Origin: an uncultured Lachnospiraceae bacterium
GTDB lineage: Bacteria; Bacillota; Clostridia; Lachnospirales; Lachnospiraceae
Direction of reading: 5' to 3'
Length of the DNA: 40,785 nucleotides
NCBI GenBank assembly: GCA_947174505.1
Contig: CAMWJF010000037.1
Span: 1-40,785, forward strand
The translations under genes and the position numbers were made by a program. Below are positions 6,146 through 15,861 of the stretch, piece after piece. How positions within the stretch are numbered: position 1 is the stretch's first letter; each line of letters begins with the position of its first letter. The notes under the pieces were generated by a model. That model did no database searches. It was not told the origin of the DNA and saw nothing but the letters and a program-made list of their open reading frames with translations.

Positions 6146-8570
6146 AAGGGAAGGGCTTACCTTCTCTGAGAGAAAGCGGCTTACCAGATTAAAGAGGAAC
6201 CTTGCAGGACAGGGGATGGCGCAGGAGAAGCCGGATACCGCGCAGAAAACCATTACTTTTGAAAAAATGTACCGGGATGGAACCTGTCAGGTCACCCACG
6301 GTTTTTACACGAGGATGGTGGAGTTTCACGATATCAACTATGACCTGCTGGAGACCGACGACCAGAGATACATTCTGGAGGAGTACAGCAGGCTCATCAA
6401 TTACTTTGACCCGTCCGTAAAATTCGGACTGTTTTTGTTTAACCGGCATGTAAGTGAGAAGGAACTGGCGGACAGATTTGAAATCCCGCCTCAGGAGGAC
6501 TCTTTCAACGATATCAGGGAGGAGTATGCCGCGATGCTAAAGCGGCAGGCGGCAAAAGGCAACAACGGTGTGGTGAAGTCCAAATATCTTGTTTTCGGTG
6601 TGGAGTGCTCCGGCTACAAGGAGGCGAAGGCCAGACTGGATAACATTCAGAAAGATATATTACACAATCTGAATAACATCGGCGCAAACGCAAAGGCGCT
6701 TGACGGTAAGGAAAGGCTCTGCATCCTGCATGAATATTTCAACCAGGGAGCGGAGCCTTTCCGTTTCTCTTTCCGGGAGCTGTCCGAGTCGGGAAAGTCG
6801 GTGAAGGATTATATTGCGCCGCCGGGGTTTGATTTCCGCTATCCGAGCAGATTTCGGACAGGAAATATGTACGGCTGTGTGTCCTATCTGGATATGACGG
6901 CGCCAAGATTCAATGACGAATTGGTGAAACGGCTGCTGGATATCGACGAGAACCTGTCGCTGACCATGCACATGCAGACCCTCGATCCGGTCAGGGCCAT
7001 CAAGATGTTAAAAGGGGCGCTGACCAACATACAGAAGATGAAGATAGAGGAGCAGAAAAAGGCGGTACGCTCCGGCTACGATATGGACATCCTTCCCACG
7101 GACATTCTCACTTATGAGAAGGATACGCTGGAACTTCTGGACGACTTAAACAGCAGTAACCAGAAGATTATCAAAATGACCTTTCTGATCACCTGTTACG
7201 GGAGGACAAAAAAGGAACTGGAGGCGGTCACACAGCGGGTTTCGGGTATCATCCAGCAGGCGAACTGTGTCCTGCGCCCCTTGCAGTATCTTCAGGAGAG
7301 GGGACTTATGGCAAGTGTGCCGATTGGCTGTAACGGGACGGGTATCGAGCGGGTGCTGACGACAAAGAGTGCGGCAATCCTTGTACCCTTCTGCACGCAG
7401 GAACTGTTCATGCCGGGAGAATCCATCTATTACGGTCTGAATGCCCTTTCCAACAACATGATCATGGCGGACAGGAAACGCCTCAGAACGCCAAACGGCG
7501 TGATTCTGGGAACGCCGGGCAGCGGCAAGTCCTTCTCTGCCAAGCGGGAGATTCTGTCCTGTTTTCTTTCCACAAAGGATGACATTATTATCTGCGACCC
7601 GGAAGGCGAATATTTTGCTCTGGTGGAGGCACTAAAGGGACAGGTGGTAAGGCTTTCCACCAATTCCAGAGAGTATCTGAACCCGATGGACATACAGACC
7701 AGCCACAGGGGAGACGGGGAGGCGTTAAAGGTAAAGAGCGACTTTTTGATTACTTTATGCGATCTGGTGGCGGGCGGCAGGGATGGTCTTGCCAATGATG
7801 AGAAGGGGATTATCGACGACTGCATCCATACGGTATACGAAACGTATTTTGAAAACCCGGTGCCGGAAAACATGCCCATACTGGAGGATTTATATGACGC
7901 GCTGTTACAGTATGAGCCGAAAAACGTTGCGCCGTCATTACAGCAGGAGGCGAAGAAAAAGGCGGTGCGGATCGCAAACAGCCTTGTGCTGTATGTGCGC
8001 GGCTCACAGAATTACTTCAACCACAGGACAAATGTGGACAGCAAAAACAGGATCATGTGTTTTGACATCAGGGACTTAGGAAACCAGCTTAAAGAGCTGG
8101 GCATGCTGATTGTGCAGGATGCGGTGTGGAACCGGGTGTCGCAGAACCGGGAGATCAGAAAAGCGACAAGATATTACTGTGACGAATTTCACCTGCTCCT
8201 GCGGGAAAAACAGACGGCGGTCTACTCAGTCAGCGTCTGGAAACGCTTTAGGAAATGGGGCGGCGTCCCCACCGCGCTGACCCAGAACGTGGGAGATTTC
8301 TTAAGATCGGAGGAGATCGAGGGGATTCTTGGCAACTCCGATTTTGTCTATCTGTTGAACCAGAATGCAAAAGACCAGCGTATCCTTGCGGAGAAACTTG
8401 GGTTGTCGGAAAAACAGCTTATGTACGTCACCAATTCGGAGGCGGGCAGCGGGCTGATCCTGTTTGACAACGTGGTGATTCCCTTTGTGGATAAATACCC
8501 GGCAGATACAAAGACTTACGCGATTATGAACACAAAGCCGGAAGAAAGCATAAAGGCGGGTGAAGTGTGA
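6117..8570 (+). CDS. VirB4-type conjugation ATPase (CD1110-like)
   Basis: The product has 817 residues, usual for VirB4 of this class. The start is a TTG at 6117, nine bases after GGAGG (6103-6107), inside the PrgI gene. Walker A is GTPGSGKS (465-472), followed by IIICDPEGEYFALVEAL. The Walker B-like region reads TRYYCDEFHLLL, then KRFRKWGGVPTALTQNVGDFL and FVYLLNQNAKDQRILAEKLGLS, all characteristic of VirB4. The N-terminal ~400 residues form the usual dimerisation/VirB3-contact region. It powers assembly and substrate passage at the inner face of the membrane. The stop codon at 8568-8570 is immediately followed by the radical SAM gene, indicating one transcript. No defects are seen. Confidence 0.93.
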   Translation: MKKKRKARDKREGLTFSERKRLTRLKRNLAGQGMAQEKPDTAQKTITFEKMYRDGTCQVTHGFYTRMVEFHDINYDLLETDDQRYILEEYSRLINYFDPSVKFGLFLFNRHVSEKELADRFEIPPQEDSFNDIREEYAAMLKRQAAKGNNGVVKSKYLVFGVECSGYKEAKARLDNIQKDILHNLNNIGANAKALDGKERLCILHEYFNQGAEPFRFSFRELSESGKSVKDYIAPPGFDFRYPSRFRTGNMYGCVSYLDMTAPRFNDELVKRLLDIDENLSLTMHMQTLDPVRAIKMLKGALTNIQKMKIEEQKKAVRSGYDMDILPTDILTYEKDTLELLDDLNSSNQKIIKMTFLITCYGRTKKELEAVTQRVSGIIQQANCVLRPLQYLQERGLMASVPIGCNGTGIERVLTTKSAAILVPFCTQELFMPGESIYYGLNALSNNMIMADRKRLRTPNGVILGTPGSGKSFSAKREILSCFLSTKDDIIICDPEGEYFALVEALKGQVVRLSTNSREYLNPMDIQTSHRGDGEALKVKSDFLITLCDLVAGGRDGLANDEKGIIDDCIHTVYETYFENPVPENMPILEDLYDALLQYEPKNVAPSLQQEAKKKAVRIANSLVLYVRGSQNYFNHRTNVDSKNRIMCFDIRDLGNQLKELGMLIVQDAVWNRVSQNREIRKATRYYCDEFHLLLREKQTAVYSVSVWKRFRKWGGVPTALTQNVGDFLRSEEIEGILGNSDFVYLLNQNAKDQRILAEKLGLSEKQLMYVTNSEAGSGLILFDNVVIPFVDKYPADTKTYAIMNTKPEESIKAGEV

Positions 8571-8571
8571 C

Positions 8572-9495
8572 TTGAAAGTGGGACTGATCGATGTGGACGG
8601 GCACCGGTGGCCTAACCTGTGTCTGATGAAACTGTCCGCGTACCACAGGGCAAGGGGCGATACCGTGGAGTGGCATGACGGCAGGAAGTATTATGACCTC
8701 GTATACATGAGCAGGGTGTTCACAGACACGTATTCCAAAGATTATACGAAAACGGTACATGCCGACAAAATCATCCGGGGCGGTACCGGGTACGGTCTTG
8801 ACAATAAGCTGCCAGATGTGGTGGAACATGCCTGCCCCGATTACCGCTTATATCCGCAGTTTACAGGCACAGCCTACGGGTTTTTGTCACGGGGCTGTCC
8901 AAGGGGCTGCGGTTTCTGCATTGTAGGGGCGAAGGAGGGCAGGAAAAGTGTAGCGGTAGCTGACCTGTCGGAGTTTTGGCGCGGGGAAAAGGAGATCAAG
9001 CTGCTCGACGCGAACCTGCTTGCCTGTCCCGATTGGGAGAGGCTTTTGGCTCAGCTTGCAGAAAGCGGCGCGACTGTGGATTTTACGCAGGGGCTTGATA
9101 TAAGACTTGCTACGCCGGAAAAAGTAGCGGCGCTAAACCGTGTGAAAACCAAGATGCTGCACTTCGCATGGGATAACCCGGAGGATAATCTGGCACCGTA
9201 TTTTAAGCGTTTTGCAGAACTTACTTCCGTAAAGGATAACAGAAAACGGCGCGTCTATGTGCTGACCAACTATGGCAGCACAAAAGAGCAGGACCTGTAC
9301 CGCATTTATACCCTGCGGGCTCTGGGATTTGACCCATATGTCATGATTTATGAAAAACCCACGGCGCCGCAGGAGACAAGAATGTTACAGCGGTGGGTAA
9401 ACAATAAGAGGATTTTCTGGTCAGTGCGGGATTTTGAGGCGTATGACCCGAAGTACGGGGGAAACGGCAACTGTGGACAAGAGACAGCGGTATGA
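8572..9495 (+). CDS. Radical SAM protein embedded in the transfer operon
   Basis: Start chosen at TTG 8572 (307 residues), giving an N-terminus M-K-V-G-L-I-D-V-D-G-H that opens with a beta strand; a GTG at 8560 would add four residues. The motif C-P-R-G-C-G-F-C gives the CX3CX2C cluster ligands C109, C113 and C116. Flanking segments fit the radical SAM barrel: LLDANLLACPDWERLL, DFTQGLDIRLATPEKV, MLHFAWDNPE, VYVLTNYGST. The N-terminal ~95 residues could be a degenerate B12-binding-like fold. It is one base after the VirB4 stop, so it is co-transcribed with the channel genes. The substrate is unknown; a modification of a transfer protein, nucleic acid or wall component is possible but unproven. 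Fold call confident, function open. Confidence 0.85.
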   Translation: MKVGLIDVDGHRWPNLCLMKLSAYHRARGDTVEWHDGRKYYDLVYMSRVFTDTYSKDYTKTVHADKIIRGGTGYGLDNKLPDVVEHACPDYRLYPQFTGTAYGFLSRGCPRGCGFCIVGAKEGRKSVAVADLSEFWRGEKEIKLLDANLLACPDWERLLAQLAESGATVDFTQGLDIRLATPEKVAALNRVKTKMLHFAWDNPEDNLAPYFKRFAELTSVKDNRKRRVYVLTNYGSTKEQDLYRIYTLRALGFDPYVMIYEKPTAPQETRMLQRWVNNKRIFWSVRDFEAYDPKYGGNGNCGQETAV

Positions 9496-9513
9496 GATGA
9501 CGGAGGGATATGT

Positions 9514-11817
9514 ATGGCAGAAAAAGGAGAAAAAACCAAGCGTCCCGGCGCACACCGGCCCAGGGATGCAGATGATGTTTCCGACCAGAATGATCGGAGG
9601 GTAAGGAAGAAAAGCGGGCGAAATTACCAGAACCGGGGACATACAGACAATTCGGATGGCGGGCGCGGCTTTCAGACAAAGGACGATACGTTTTCCGACA
9701 GCGGTACCTTCGGGGAGGAGAAAAAAGCGGAAACGTCCGGCAGTAAGAAGTTACACAGGATGCAGGGGAAAGCGGAGAAAGCGGGCAAAAAAGCAGCCGC
9801 AGCGGAAAAAAGGTTACCGAAGAGAACCGTCTTTTCTCTGGAGCGTATTTTTGATGATAAGACACACAGGGCAAAATATGTGGTTACCACCGTGAAAACG
9901 CCAAAGCCCTACAGAGGGGACAGCGCCGTAAAAAGGGCGGCGCGCAGGCTCAGTGCCGGGTATGCGGGCTATGCCCACGGCAAAGTGGCGGAGGCGGAGC
10001 AGGAAAATGCGGCGGTGGAGGGAGCGCATAAGACAGAGCAGCGGGCGGAGGAGGTTTACCGCTACGCAAAAAGCCACCGCAGGGGGAAGGTGCAGAAACG
10101 GCAGGAAAGGGCGGAAAAACTGGAGAGGCGGCATTTCCGCAAAGAAGTGAATTTTGAGTACCGGAAGTTTCTGGAAGAAAACCCGCAGATGCAGAAAAAA
10201 GCCTTACAGAAACGGCTGCAGAAAGAGCGCATCAAGCGGGAGTACAGAAAGGCTGGGCAGAAAGCGGCGGCGGGGAAGGCAGCATCACAGTCCTTCTGGC
10301 AGGGTAAAAACGTGGCGGTGTCAGCAACCCGGAAACTGCAGGAGACCGCCGTAAGAAACGCGGGCACACTTGTCACGGTGGGAATAACAGCCCTGTTACT
10401 GCTTGTTGTGATGATGGCGGTATCTTCCTGCGGCGCGATGTTTGCGGAGGTGCAGTCCACCATTCTGGCGGCAAGCTATTTGAGTAAGCCGCAGGAGATC
10501 GATGCAGCCGACCTGCAGATGACGCAGCTTGAACTTTCCCTGCAGGAAGAGATTGACCGCATTGAGACCGATTACCCGGATTATGATGAATATTCCTACA
10601 ATCTGGGGGAGATCGGACACACCCCCTTTACCCTGATCGGCTATCTTTCGGCTGCCCATACAGAGTTTACGGCGGACGAAGTGGAGAGCGAAGTGCAGAA
10701 TCTCTTTGATGAGATGTATACGCTGACACTGACGCCGGATACGGAGACAAGAACCAGAACCGTTATAAAAACGGGAACGAGGACGGTGACTGACCCGGCG
10801 ACAGGGGCTGAGACGGAAGAAACCTATGAGTACGAGGAAGAGGAGGAGTATCAGGTCAGCATCCTGCGGGTGGTACTCTCTGTCATACCGCTTGAGGATA
10901 TTGTTTCCGGGAGAATGAATGCGGAACAGACAGAGATCTATGGGATGTATGAAGAGACGAAGGGACTGCTGCAGGTCTTTGACTCCCCTTTGCGTCTGTA
11001 TTGGTATTCCTATGTCAGCAGTTATTATGGCTGGCGCAAAAATATCCTGACGGGGAGCGGGGAGTTCCACCGGGGCGTGGATATCGCCGTGCCTGTGGGT
11101 ACGGCAGTCTACGCGGCACATGACGGCACGGTAACGGCGGCTGCTTATGACAACCACTACGGAAAGTATGTGGTGATTGAAAAGGACGGCTACCTAACCA
11201 AGTATGCCCACATGGACAGCCTTAATGTAGTTGCCGGGGAGGAGGTAGCAAAAGGAAGTCTGATCGGGGCTACAGGAAATACCGGGAGCAGCATGGGGAG
11301 TCATCTGCATATCGAGTGTCTTTACGGCGGGGAATACTATAACCCGCTGTTTTATTTTGAGGCGGGCGAAGGGACGCTTTTCGGGGAAGAAACAGGCGGC
11401 GCACCCGGAAACGCTGCGCTGCCGGAAAGCTATGATGACGCGGTGGTGCAGGCGCTGATGGAGGAGGTGGAAAGATGCATCGGCTGTCCCTATGTATGGG
11501 GTGGTTCCAGTCCATCCACAGGTTTTGACTGTTCGGGATTTGTGTGCTGGGTGTTTACCAAAAGCGGTGTCCACAGCCTTCCAAGGACGACGGCACAGGG
11601 AATCTATAACCAGTGTACGCCCGTATCCGCATCGGCGGCAAAGCCGGGGGATATCATTTTCTTCACGGGGACATACCACAGCGGGAACCCGGTCACCCAT
11701 GTGGGCATCTACTGTGGAAACGGCGTCATGGCCCATGCGGGCGACCCGGTCAAATATTCCTCCATCAACAGTCCTTACTGGCAGAGCCATTTTTACGGAT
11801 TTGGCAGAATCAGGTGA
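9514..11817 (+). CDS. Two-domain cell-wall hydrolase of the transfer system (M23 peptidase + NlpC/P60; CD1108-like)
   Basis: A 767-residue protein. Residues 1-280 are a very basic Lys/Arg/Ala-rich, probably cytoplasmic region with RR/KK repeats. One membrane segment lies at about 286-308 (LVTVGITALLLLVVMMAVSS). After a helical linker comes an M23 domain with H519 and D523 (FHRGVD) and the HLH pair (H597, H599), the zinc ligands of lytic endopeptidases. The C-terminal NlpC/P60 domain has C673 (FDCSGF), H729 (THVGIY) and H741 (MAHAG), the likely catalytic set. It would cut peptide cross-links so that the channel can cross the wall, as VirB1-like hydrolases do. Start ATG 9514 follows GGAGG. Both active sites look intact. 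Confidence 0.9.
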   Translation: MAEKGEKTKRPGAHRPRDADDVSDQNDRRVRKKSGRNYQNRGHTDNSDGGRGFQTKDDTFSDSGTFGEEKKAETSGSKKLHRMQGKAEKAGKKAAAAEKRLPKRTVFSLERIFDDKTHRAKYVVTTVKTPKPYRGDSAVKRAARRLSAGYAGYAHGKVAEAEQENAAVEGAHKTEQRAEEVYRYAKSHRRGKVQKRQERAEKLERRHFRKEVNFEYRKFLEENPQMQKKALQKRLQKERIKREYRKAGQKAAAGKAASQSFWQGKNVAVSATRKLQETAVRNAGTLVTVGITALLLLVVMMAVSSCGAMFAEVQSTILAASYLSKPQEIDAADLQMTQLELSLQEEIDRIETDYPDYDEYSYNLGEIGHTPFTLIGYLSAAHTEFTADEVESEVQNLFDEMYTLTLTPDTETRTRTVIKTGTRTVTDPATGAETEETYEYEEEEEYQVSILRVVLSVIPLEDIVSGRMNAEQTEIYGMYEETKGLLQVFDSPLRLYWYSYVSSYYGWRKNILTGSGEFHRGVDIAVPVGTAVYAAHDGTVTAAAYDNHYGKYVVIEKDGYLTKYAHMDSLNVVAGEEVAKGSLIGATGNTGSSMGSHLHIECLYGGEYYNPLFYFEAGEGTLFGEETGGAPGNAALPESYDDAVVQALMEEVERCIGCPYVWGGSSPSTGFDCSGFVCWVFTKSGVHSLPRTTAQGIYNQCTPVSASAAKPGDIIFFTGTYHSGNPVTHVGIYCGNGVMAHAGDPVKYSSINSPYWQSHFYGFGRIR

Positions 11818-11838
11818 CAGACAAGGGGGTGAGGGAAA

Positions 11839-12069
11839 ATGACAAAGGAGCGGATCAATAAGGAGCTTGCCAAAGTAAGGGAGCAGCTCGCAGCCCTGCA
11901 GGCGAAGGAGAAGGAATTAGACGAGCAGAGGCAGATGGCGGAGGATGCCGAAGCCATGAAGATTATCAAAAAATATAAAATCTCGCCGGAGAAGCTGAAC
12001 CTGTTAAACAAGGTGAGCGAGGCAGAGATTTTGCGGATTTTAGACCAAAAAGGAAAGGAGACTACTTAA
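11839..12069 (+). CDS. DUF4315-family small coiled-coil protein
   Basis: A 76-residue, highly charged protein starting at ATG 11839 with GGGGGTGAGGG just upstream. Residues 1-45 form one long helix with heptads (KELAKVREQLAALQAKEKELDEQ in type), then a short C-terminal domain KISPEKLNLLNKVSEAEILRIL. This matches DUF4315, found in this class of elements between the CD1108-like hydrolase and the CD1107-like protein, as here. The biochemical role is unknown; interaction with a neighbour is inferred from its invariant position. The next gene begins two bases after the stop. Confidence 0.85.
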   Translation: MTKERINKELAKVREQLAALQAKEKELDEQRQMAEDAEAMKIIKKYKISPEKLNLLNKVSEAEILRILDQKGKETT

Positions 12070-12071
12070 CT

Positions 12072-13613
12072 ATGAGAAAGAAAAGAAAATGGGGAGCAGC
12101 CATTCTGATGGCGGTTTCGGTGCTTTCATTTGGTATTCCTGCCGGGGTGTTTCTGGCAGGCGCACAGGAACCGATGGAAGTCCATGCGGAGGAAAGGGAC
12201 AGCCCGGCAAGGGAAAACGGGGACGGGAGTGTTTCCGACAATACCGTCCTGGAGCCGGAATGTACCTGTAGGGAGAAGTGTACGGAAGAAGATGCAGATC
12301 AGTCCTGTGAAGTCTGTAAGGCAGACTACAGCGCCTGCGCCTATGTGAATCCGAGTGTGCGGATTACGATCAACACACCTTCCGGCTGGCATAATGACAC
12401 TACGAAGGTATACATATCGGTGGAAGATGTGGCGCAGTCCGGGAACTTTGAGATACAGTCCCTGCAGGCGAAGGTAACCCAGAACGGGAACTGGACGGAC
12501 ATTACAGAGGAGCGGTATGTGGAGATCAATGAGGACTGCTCCGTCTATGCCCTTGTGACGGATGAAAAGGGCAGGACTTATGAAAAGAGCCGCTATATCA
12601 AGTGTTTTGATTACACGCCGCCCACGTTAAACGCGGCGGTCAGCGACGGTCTTTTGAGCGTCCGGGCGCAGGATACGGGTTCGGGGGTCAAAGTAATCTA
12701 TGTCAATGGTCATGAATTTAAGGATCTGGTCAACGGGACACTGAATGTCCGGCTCCAGCAGTTTGATGCGGGCTATCAGTATTTTACCATCTCCGCCATG
12801 GATTATGTTGGAAATATGTCCGAGGTCTATCAAACGAAAAACCCCTATTACAGAGACCCGGAGGTGGAAACCAAAGACCAGCAGGACGTTATGCAGCAAC
12901 TTCCGGCAAGCGCACAGGCGACGGCTCCCGTGACGGCGGCGGCACAGGTCACGGAACATACCAAAACCGACAGCGAGGGCAATACTACGGCAGAGACAAG
13001 CCCTGCGGAAGAAAAGAAGGCAGCCATGCGGGAGGCGGACGTTTCCGGGACGGCAGAAAGAGAGCAGAAGGCTGTAGAGACGGGAAAAGGTAAGGAGTTT
13101 TACACCATCCAGACGGAGAGCGAGAAGGTCTTTTATCTGGTCATCGACAGGGACGGCGAGGAGGAAACGGTTTACTTCCTTACGGAGATCAGCGAAAACG
13201 ATCTGCTGAATGTTACTTCCGATTTGAAAGAAACACTTCCCCAAAATTCGGCTGTGGTAGAATCGGCGCTCCCCTGGACAGAGGATATAGCACCTGTCAG
13301 GGATGGGGATGCCGTGGAGGAAGAGAACGGGACAGAAGAGCCGGAAACAGAGGCAGAGGAAACGGAGGAAACTGCAAAAGAGACAGCGGAGAATCCGGCA
13401 GCGGCTTATATTCTTTTAGGGCTTGTGGCTGCAGCGGTGATCGGTGCGGCTTACTATGTGAAAGTCCTTCGGAAAAAGGATGAGGGGTTTCTGGATGAAG
13501 ATGATGAGGAAGATGATGAGGAGTATGACGACGAAGAGGAGGAACTGGAAGAAGAGGATAATTGTAACCCGGAGGAAGCATTTTTTACAGACAGGGAGGA
13601 TGAGGAAGTATGA
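12072..13613 (+). CDS. CD1107-type (DUF4366) secreted membrane-anchored transfer protein
   Basis: A 513-residue protein with a signal peptide (KKRKWGAAILMAVSVLSFGIPAGVFLAGA). A Cys-rich segment follows at about 63-87 (C-T-C-R-E-K-C ... C-E-V-C), then beta-rich Ig-like repeats (about 90-270), a Glu/Thr/Ala stalk, a C-terminal membrane helix at about 440-460 (AAAYILLGLVAAAVIGAAYYV), and a cytoplasmic tail almost entirely Asp/Glu. The layout and position before topoisomerase III match CD1107/DUF4366 proteins, which are probably envelope components of the conjugation machine. The last four bases overlap the topB start (ATGA). The acidic tail could contact DNA-binding or basic partner proteins; that is speculation. 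Confidence 0.85.
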   Translation: MRKKRKWGAAILMAVSVLSFGIPAGVFLAGAQEPMEVHAEERDSPARENGDGSVSDNTVLEPECTCREKCTEEDADQSCEVCKADYSACAYVNPSVRITINTPSGWHNDTTKVYISVEDVAQSGNFEIQSLQAKVTQNGNWTDITEERYVEINEDCSVYALVTDEKGRTYEKSRYIKCFDYTPPTLNAAVSDGLLSVRAQDTGSGVKVIYVNGHEFKDLVNGTLNVRLQQFDAGYQYFTISAMDYVGNMSEVYQTKNPYYRDPEVETKDQQDVMQQLPASAQATAPVTAAAQVTEHTKTDSEGNTTAETSPAEEKKAAMREADVSGTAEREQKAVETGKGKEFYTIQTESEKVFYLVIDRDGEEETVYFLTEISENDLLNVTSDLKETLPQNSAVVESALPWTEDIAPVRDGDAVEEENGTEEPETEAEETEETAKETAENPAAAYILLGLVAAAVIGAAYYVKVLRKKDEGFLDEDDEEDDEEYDDEEEELEEEDNCNPEEAFFTDREDEEV

Positions 13614-15760
13614 AGTTAGTGATTGCAGAGAAACCCAGCGTGGCACACTCCATTGCAGGCGTGATAGGGGCAGATGAAAAGAAGGATGGGTATCTGGAGG
13701 GAAACGGCTATCTGGTGAGCTGGTGCGTGGGGCATCTGGTGGAGCCTGCCGCGCCGGAGGGCTACAGCGAGCGCTTTCGGAAATGGCGGCATGAGACGCT
13801 GCCGATTATCCCGGAAGAGTGGAAGTATGAGGTAAAGCCGGAGGTGCGGGCGCAGTTTATTGTCTTAAAGAAACTGCTGAATCGCACTGATGTAGACAAA
13901 ACGATAAATGCCTGTGACGCAGGGCGCGAGGGCGAGCTGATCTTCCGCCTTGTCTGTGAGATGGCGGGGTGCAGGAAACCGGTGGAGCGGCTGTGGATCT
14001 CCTCTATGGAAGAGAGCGCGGTGCGGGAAGGGTTTGCCCATCTGAAACCGGGCAGCGATTATGACTGCCTGTACCGGGCGGCTCTGTGCAGACAACAGGC
14101 GGACTGGCTGGTCGGAATCAATGGCACGAGGCTTTTTACCGTACTGTTCGGCGGCAGGACTTTGAAGGTGGGCAGGGTGCAGACACCCACTCTTGCGATG
14201 ATCGTGGAGCGGGAGGAGACGATCGCCTGTTTTCGGAAAGAGACCTACTATACGGCACAGATCAGATGCGGGGCGCTGGAGGCAGCAACAAAGAGGATTG
14301 ATGATAAAAGCATGGCGGAAAGGATGGCAGGGGCTTGTCTGAACGGACAGGCTCTCGTCCGTCTGGTGGCGAAGGAGGAAAAGAGCATAAAGCCGCCGAA
14401 ACTCTATGACCTCACCACCCTGCAGAGGGAGGCAAACAGGCTTTTCGGCTACAGCGCGAAACAGACCCTTGAATATCTGCAGAGCCTGTACGAAAAGAAA
14501 CTGGCAACTTACCCCAGAACGGACAGCCGCTATCTGTCCGACGACATGGGGCAGACGGCAGGGGAAGTGATCGAGGCGGTGCAAAAGTGCTTTTTGTCCG
14601 AGGGTGATATCCTGCCCGAACCGGATGTGGGCAGGGTGCTTGACAGCAAAAAGGTCAGTGACCACCATGCCATCATCCCCACCGTGCAGATCGCCCACAC
14701 GGACTTAAAAGCCCTGCCGGAAGGGGAGTATAAAGTGCTGTCTCTGCTCGCCAACCGCCTTCTGTGCGCCACGGGAAGAACGCATCTGTATCAGTCGGCA
14801 AAGGCAGAACTTGCCTGCGGGGAAGAGGTCTTTTATGTCTCCGGCAGGGAGGTGACGCAGAACGGCTGGAAAACCTTTGAGGAGATGGTAAAAGGCGGGA
14901 GCCGGAAACCTTCTGGGGAAACGGATGAGGAGGAGAAAAAGCTGCCTGTACTGGAGGAGGGACAGCGCCTTGCCGTGACGGGCACAGAGGTCTTGGAACA
15001 TTTCACAAAACCGCCCGCCCGCTATACGGAGGACACCCTGCTTGCGGCGATGGAGCGCGCCGGGGACGAGGAGATGGTGGACGATGTGGAGCGAAAAGGA
15101 ATCGGTACGCCTGCCACCAGAGCGGAAGTGATCGAGAAGCTGGTGAAGGAGGGTTTTGTGTGCAGGGAGAAAAAACTGCTGATCCCAACGGAGGAAGGGA
15201 AGAAACTCATCATGGTTCTCCCGGATATGCTAAAGTCTGCGAAACTCACGGCTGATTGGGAAAATGCCCTCTCCCGCGTGGCAAAGGGGGAACTGGACAG
15301 CACCGATTTTATGGCGGATATCAGGATGTTGGTGTCCGCTCTTGTTGACGAGTGTCAGGAGGCAGACGAGGAGCAGAGACAGATCTTTGCGGCAGACCGG
15401 CAGGTCTTGGGGAAATGTCCGCACTGCGGCGGCCAGATCGTGAAGGGAAAATACGGGGCGTACTGCGAGAACAGGTGCGGCATGAGCTGTAAACAGGTCA
15501 AAGTCGTCCGCGACGATTTTGCATTTGTTATGGGCGTTTCCCTTACCGATGTCCAGATCAAAGACCTGCTTGCCGGAAAGAAGATTCTGTTAAAGGGACT
15601 GAAAGGTAAAACGGGCAGGCCTTATGACGCCTATATCACGCCGGACGGCACGGAAAGATACATCTACACCAAGGACGGGCAGGAAAAGAGCGGGGTACAG
15701 TTTACGGTCAGCATGGAGTTTCCGAAGAAGAAACCTTCCGGCAGGAAAGGAAACAGGTAG
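13610..15760 (+). CDS. topB: Type IA DNA topoisomerase III
   Basis: A 716-residue protein of normal TopB length for ICEs. The TOPRIM start is KLVIAEKPSVAHSIAGVIG, with the acidic motif INACDAGREGELIFRL near residues 98-113. The active-site tyrosine is Y301 in TYPRTDSRYLS, and the GIGTPATRAEVIEKL block follows. A C-terminal zinc-finger-like segment holds CPHCGGQ and YCENRCG. The enzyme relaxes and decatenates single-stranded regions; on conjugative elements it is thought to help process transferred DNA. The start overlaps the preceding stop (ATGA). No terminator is apparent until leader hairpin C, 25-70 bases downstream of its stop. Confidence 0.95.
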   Translation: MKLVIAEKPSVAHSIAGVIGADEKKDGYLEGNGYLVSWCVGHLVEPAAPEGYSERFRKWRHETLPIIPEEWKYEVKPEVRAQFIVLKKLLNRTDVDKTINACDAGREGELIFRLVCEMAGCRKPVERLWISSMEESAVREGFAHLKPGSDYDCLYRAALCRQQADWLVGINGTRLFTVLFGGRTLKVGRVQTPTLAMIVEREETIACFRKETYYTAQIRCGALEAATKRIDDKSMAERMAGACLNGQALVRLVAKEEKSIKPPKLYDLTTLQREANRLFGYSAKQTLEYLQSLYEKKLATYPRTDSRYLSDDMGQTAGEVIEAVQKCFLSEGDILPEPDVGRVLDSKKVSDHHAIIPTVQIAHTDLKALPEGEYKVLSLLANRLLCATGRTHLYQSAKAELACGEEVFYVSGREVTQNGWKTFEEMVKGGSRKPSGETDEEEKKLPVLEEGQRLAVTGTEVLEHFTKPPARYTEDTLLAAMERAGDEEMVDDVERKGIGTPATRAEVIEKLVKEGFVCREKKLLIPTEEGKKLIMVLPDMLKSAKLTADWENALSRVAKGELDSTDFMADIRMLVSALVDECQEADEEQRQIFAADRQVLGKCPHCGGQIVKGKYGAYCENRCGMSCKQVKVVRDDFAFVMGVSLTDVQIKDLLAGKKILLKGLKGKTGRPYDAYITPDGTERYIYTKDGQEKSGVQFTVSMEFPKKKPSGRKGNR

Positions 15761-15785
15761 AGGCAGTTCGTATAAACAAAATAGA

Positions 15786-15831
15786 GACACAGCGTCAGGG
15801 CGTATAGAAACCAATCTATGCGCCCTTTTTC
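15786..15831 (+). terminator. Leader hairpin C: ACAGCGTCA-type motif with terminator-like stem, upstream of the LRR surface protein
   Basis: ACACAGCGTCAGGGCG leads into stem GGGCGTATAGA (15798-15808) / TCTATGCGCCC (15815-15825) with one G-U pair, then five T. The next ribosome site begins about 18 bases later, leaving no space for a promoter. Same family as the elements at 637, 5697 and 19957. Confidence 0.75.
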
Positions 15832-15861
15832 TGTGCGCAAAAAAGGGAAAGGAAGATGGAG

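Noticed and set aside
13865..14698. 277-codon - strand frame antisense to topB
   Set aside because: Shadow of a highly conserved gene; no ribosome site and no recognisable protein features.
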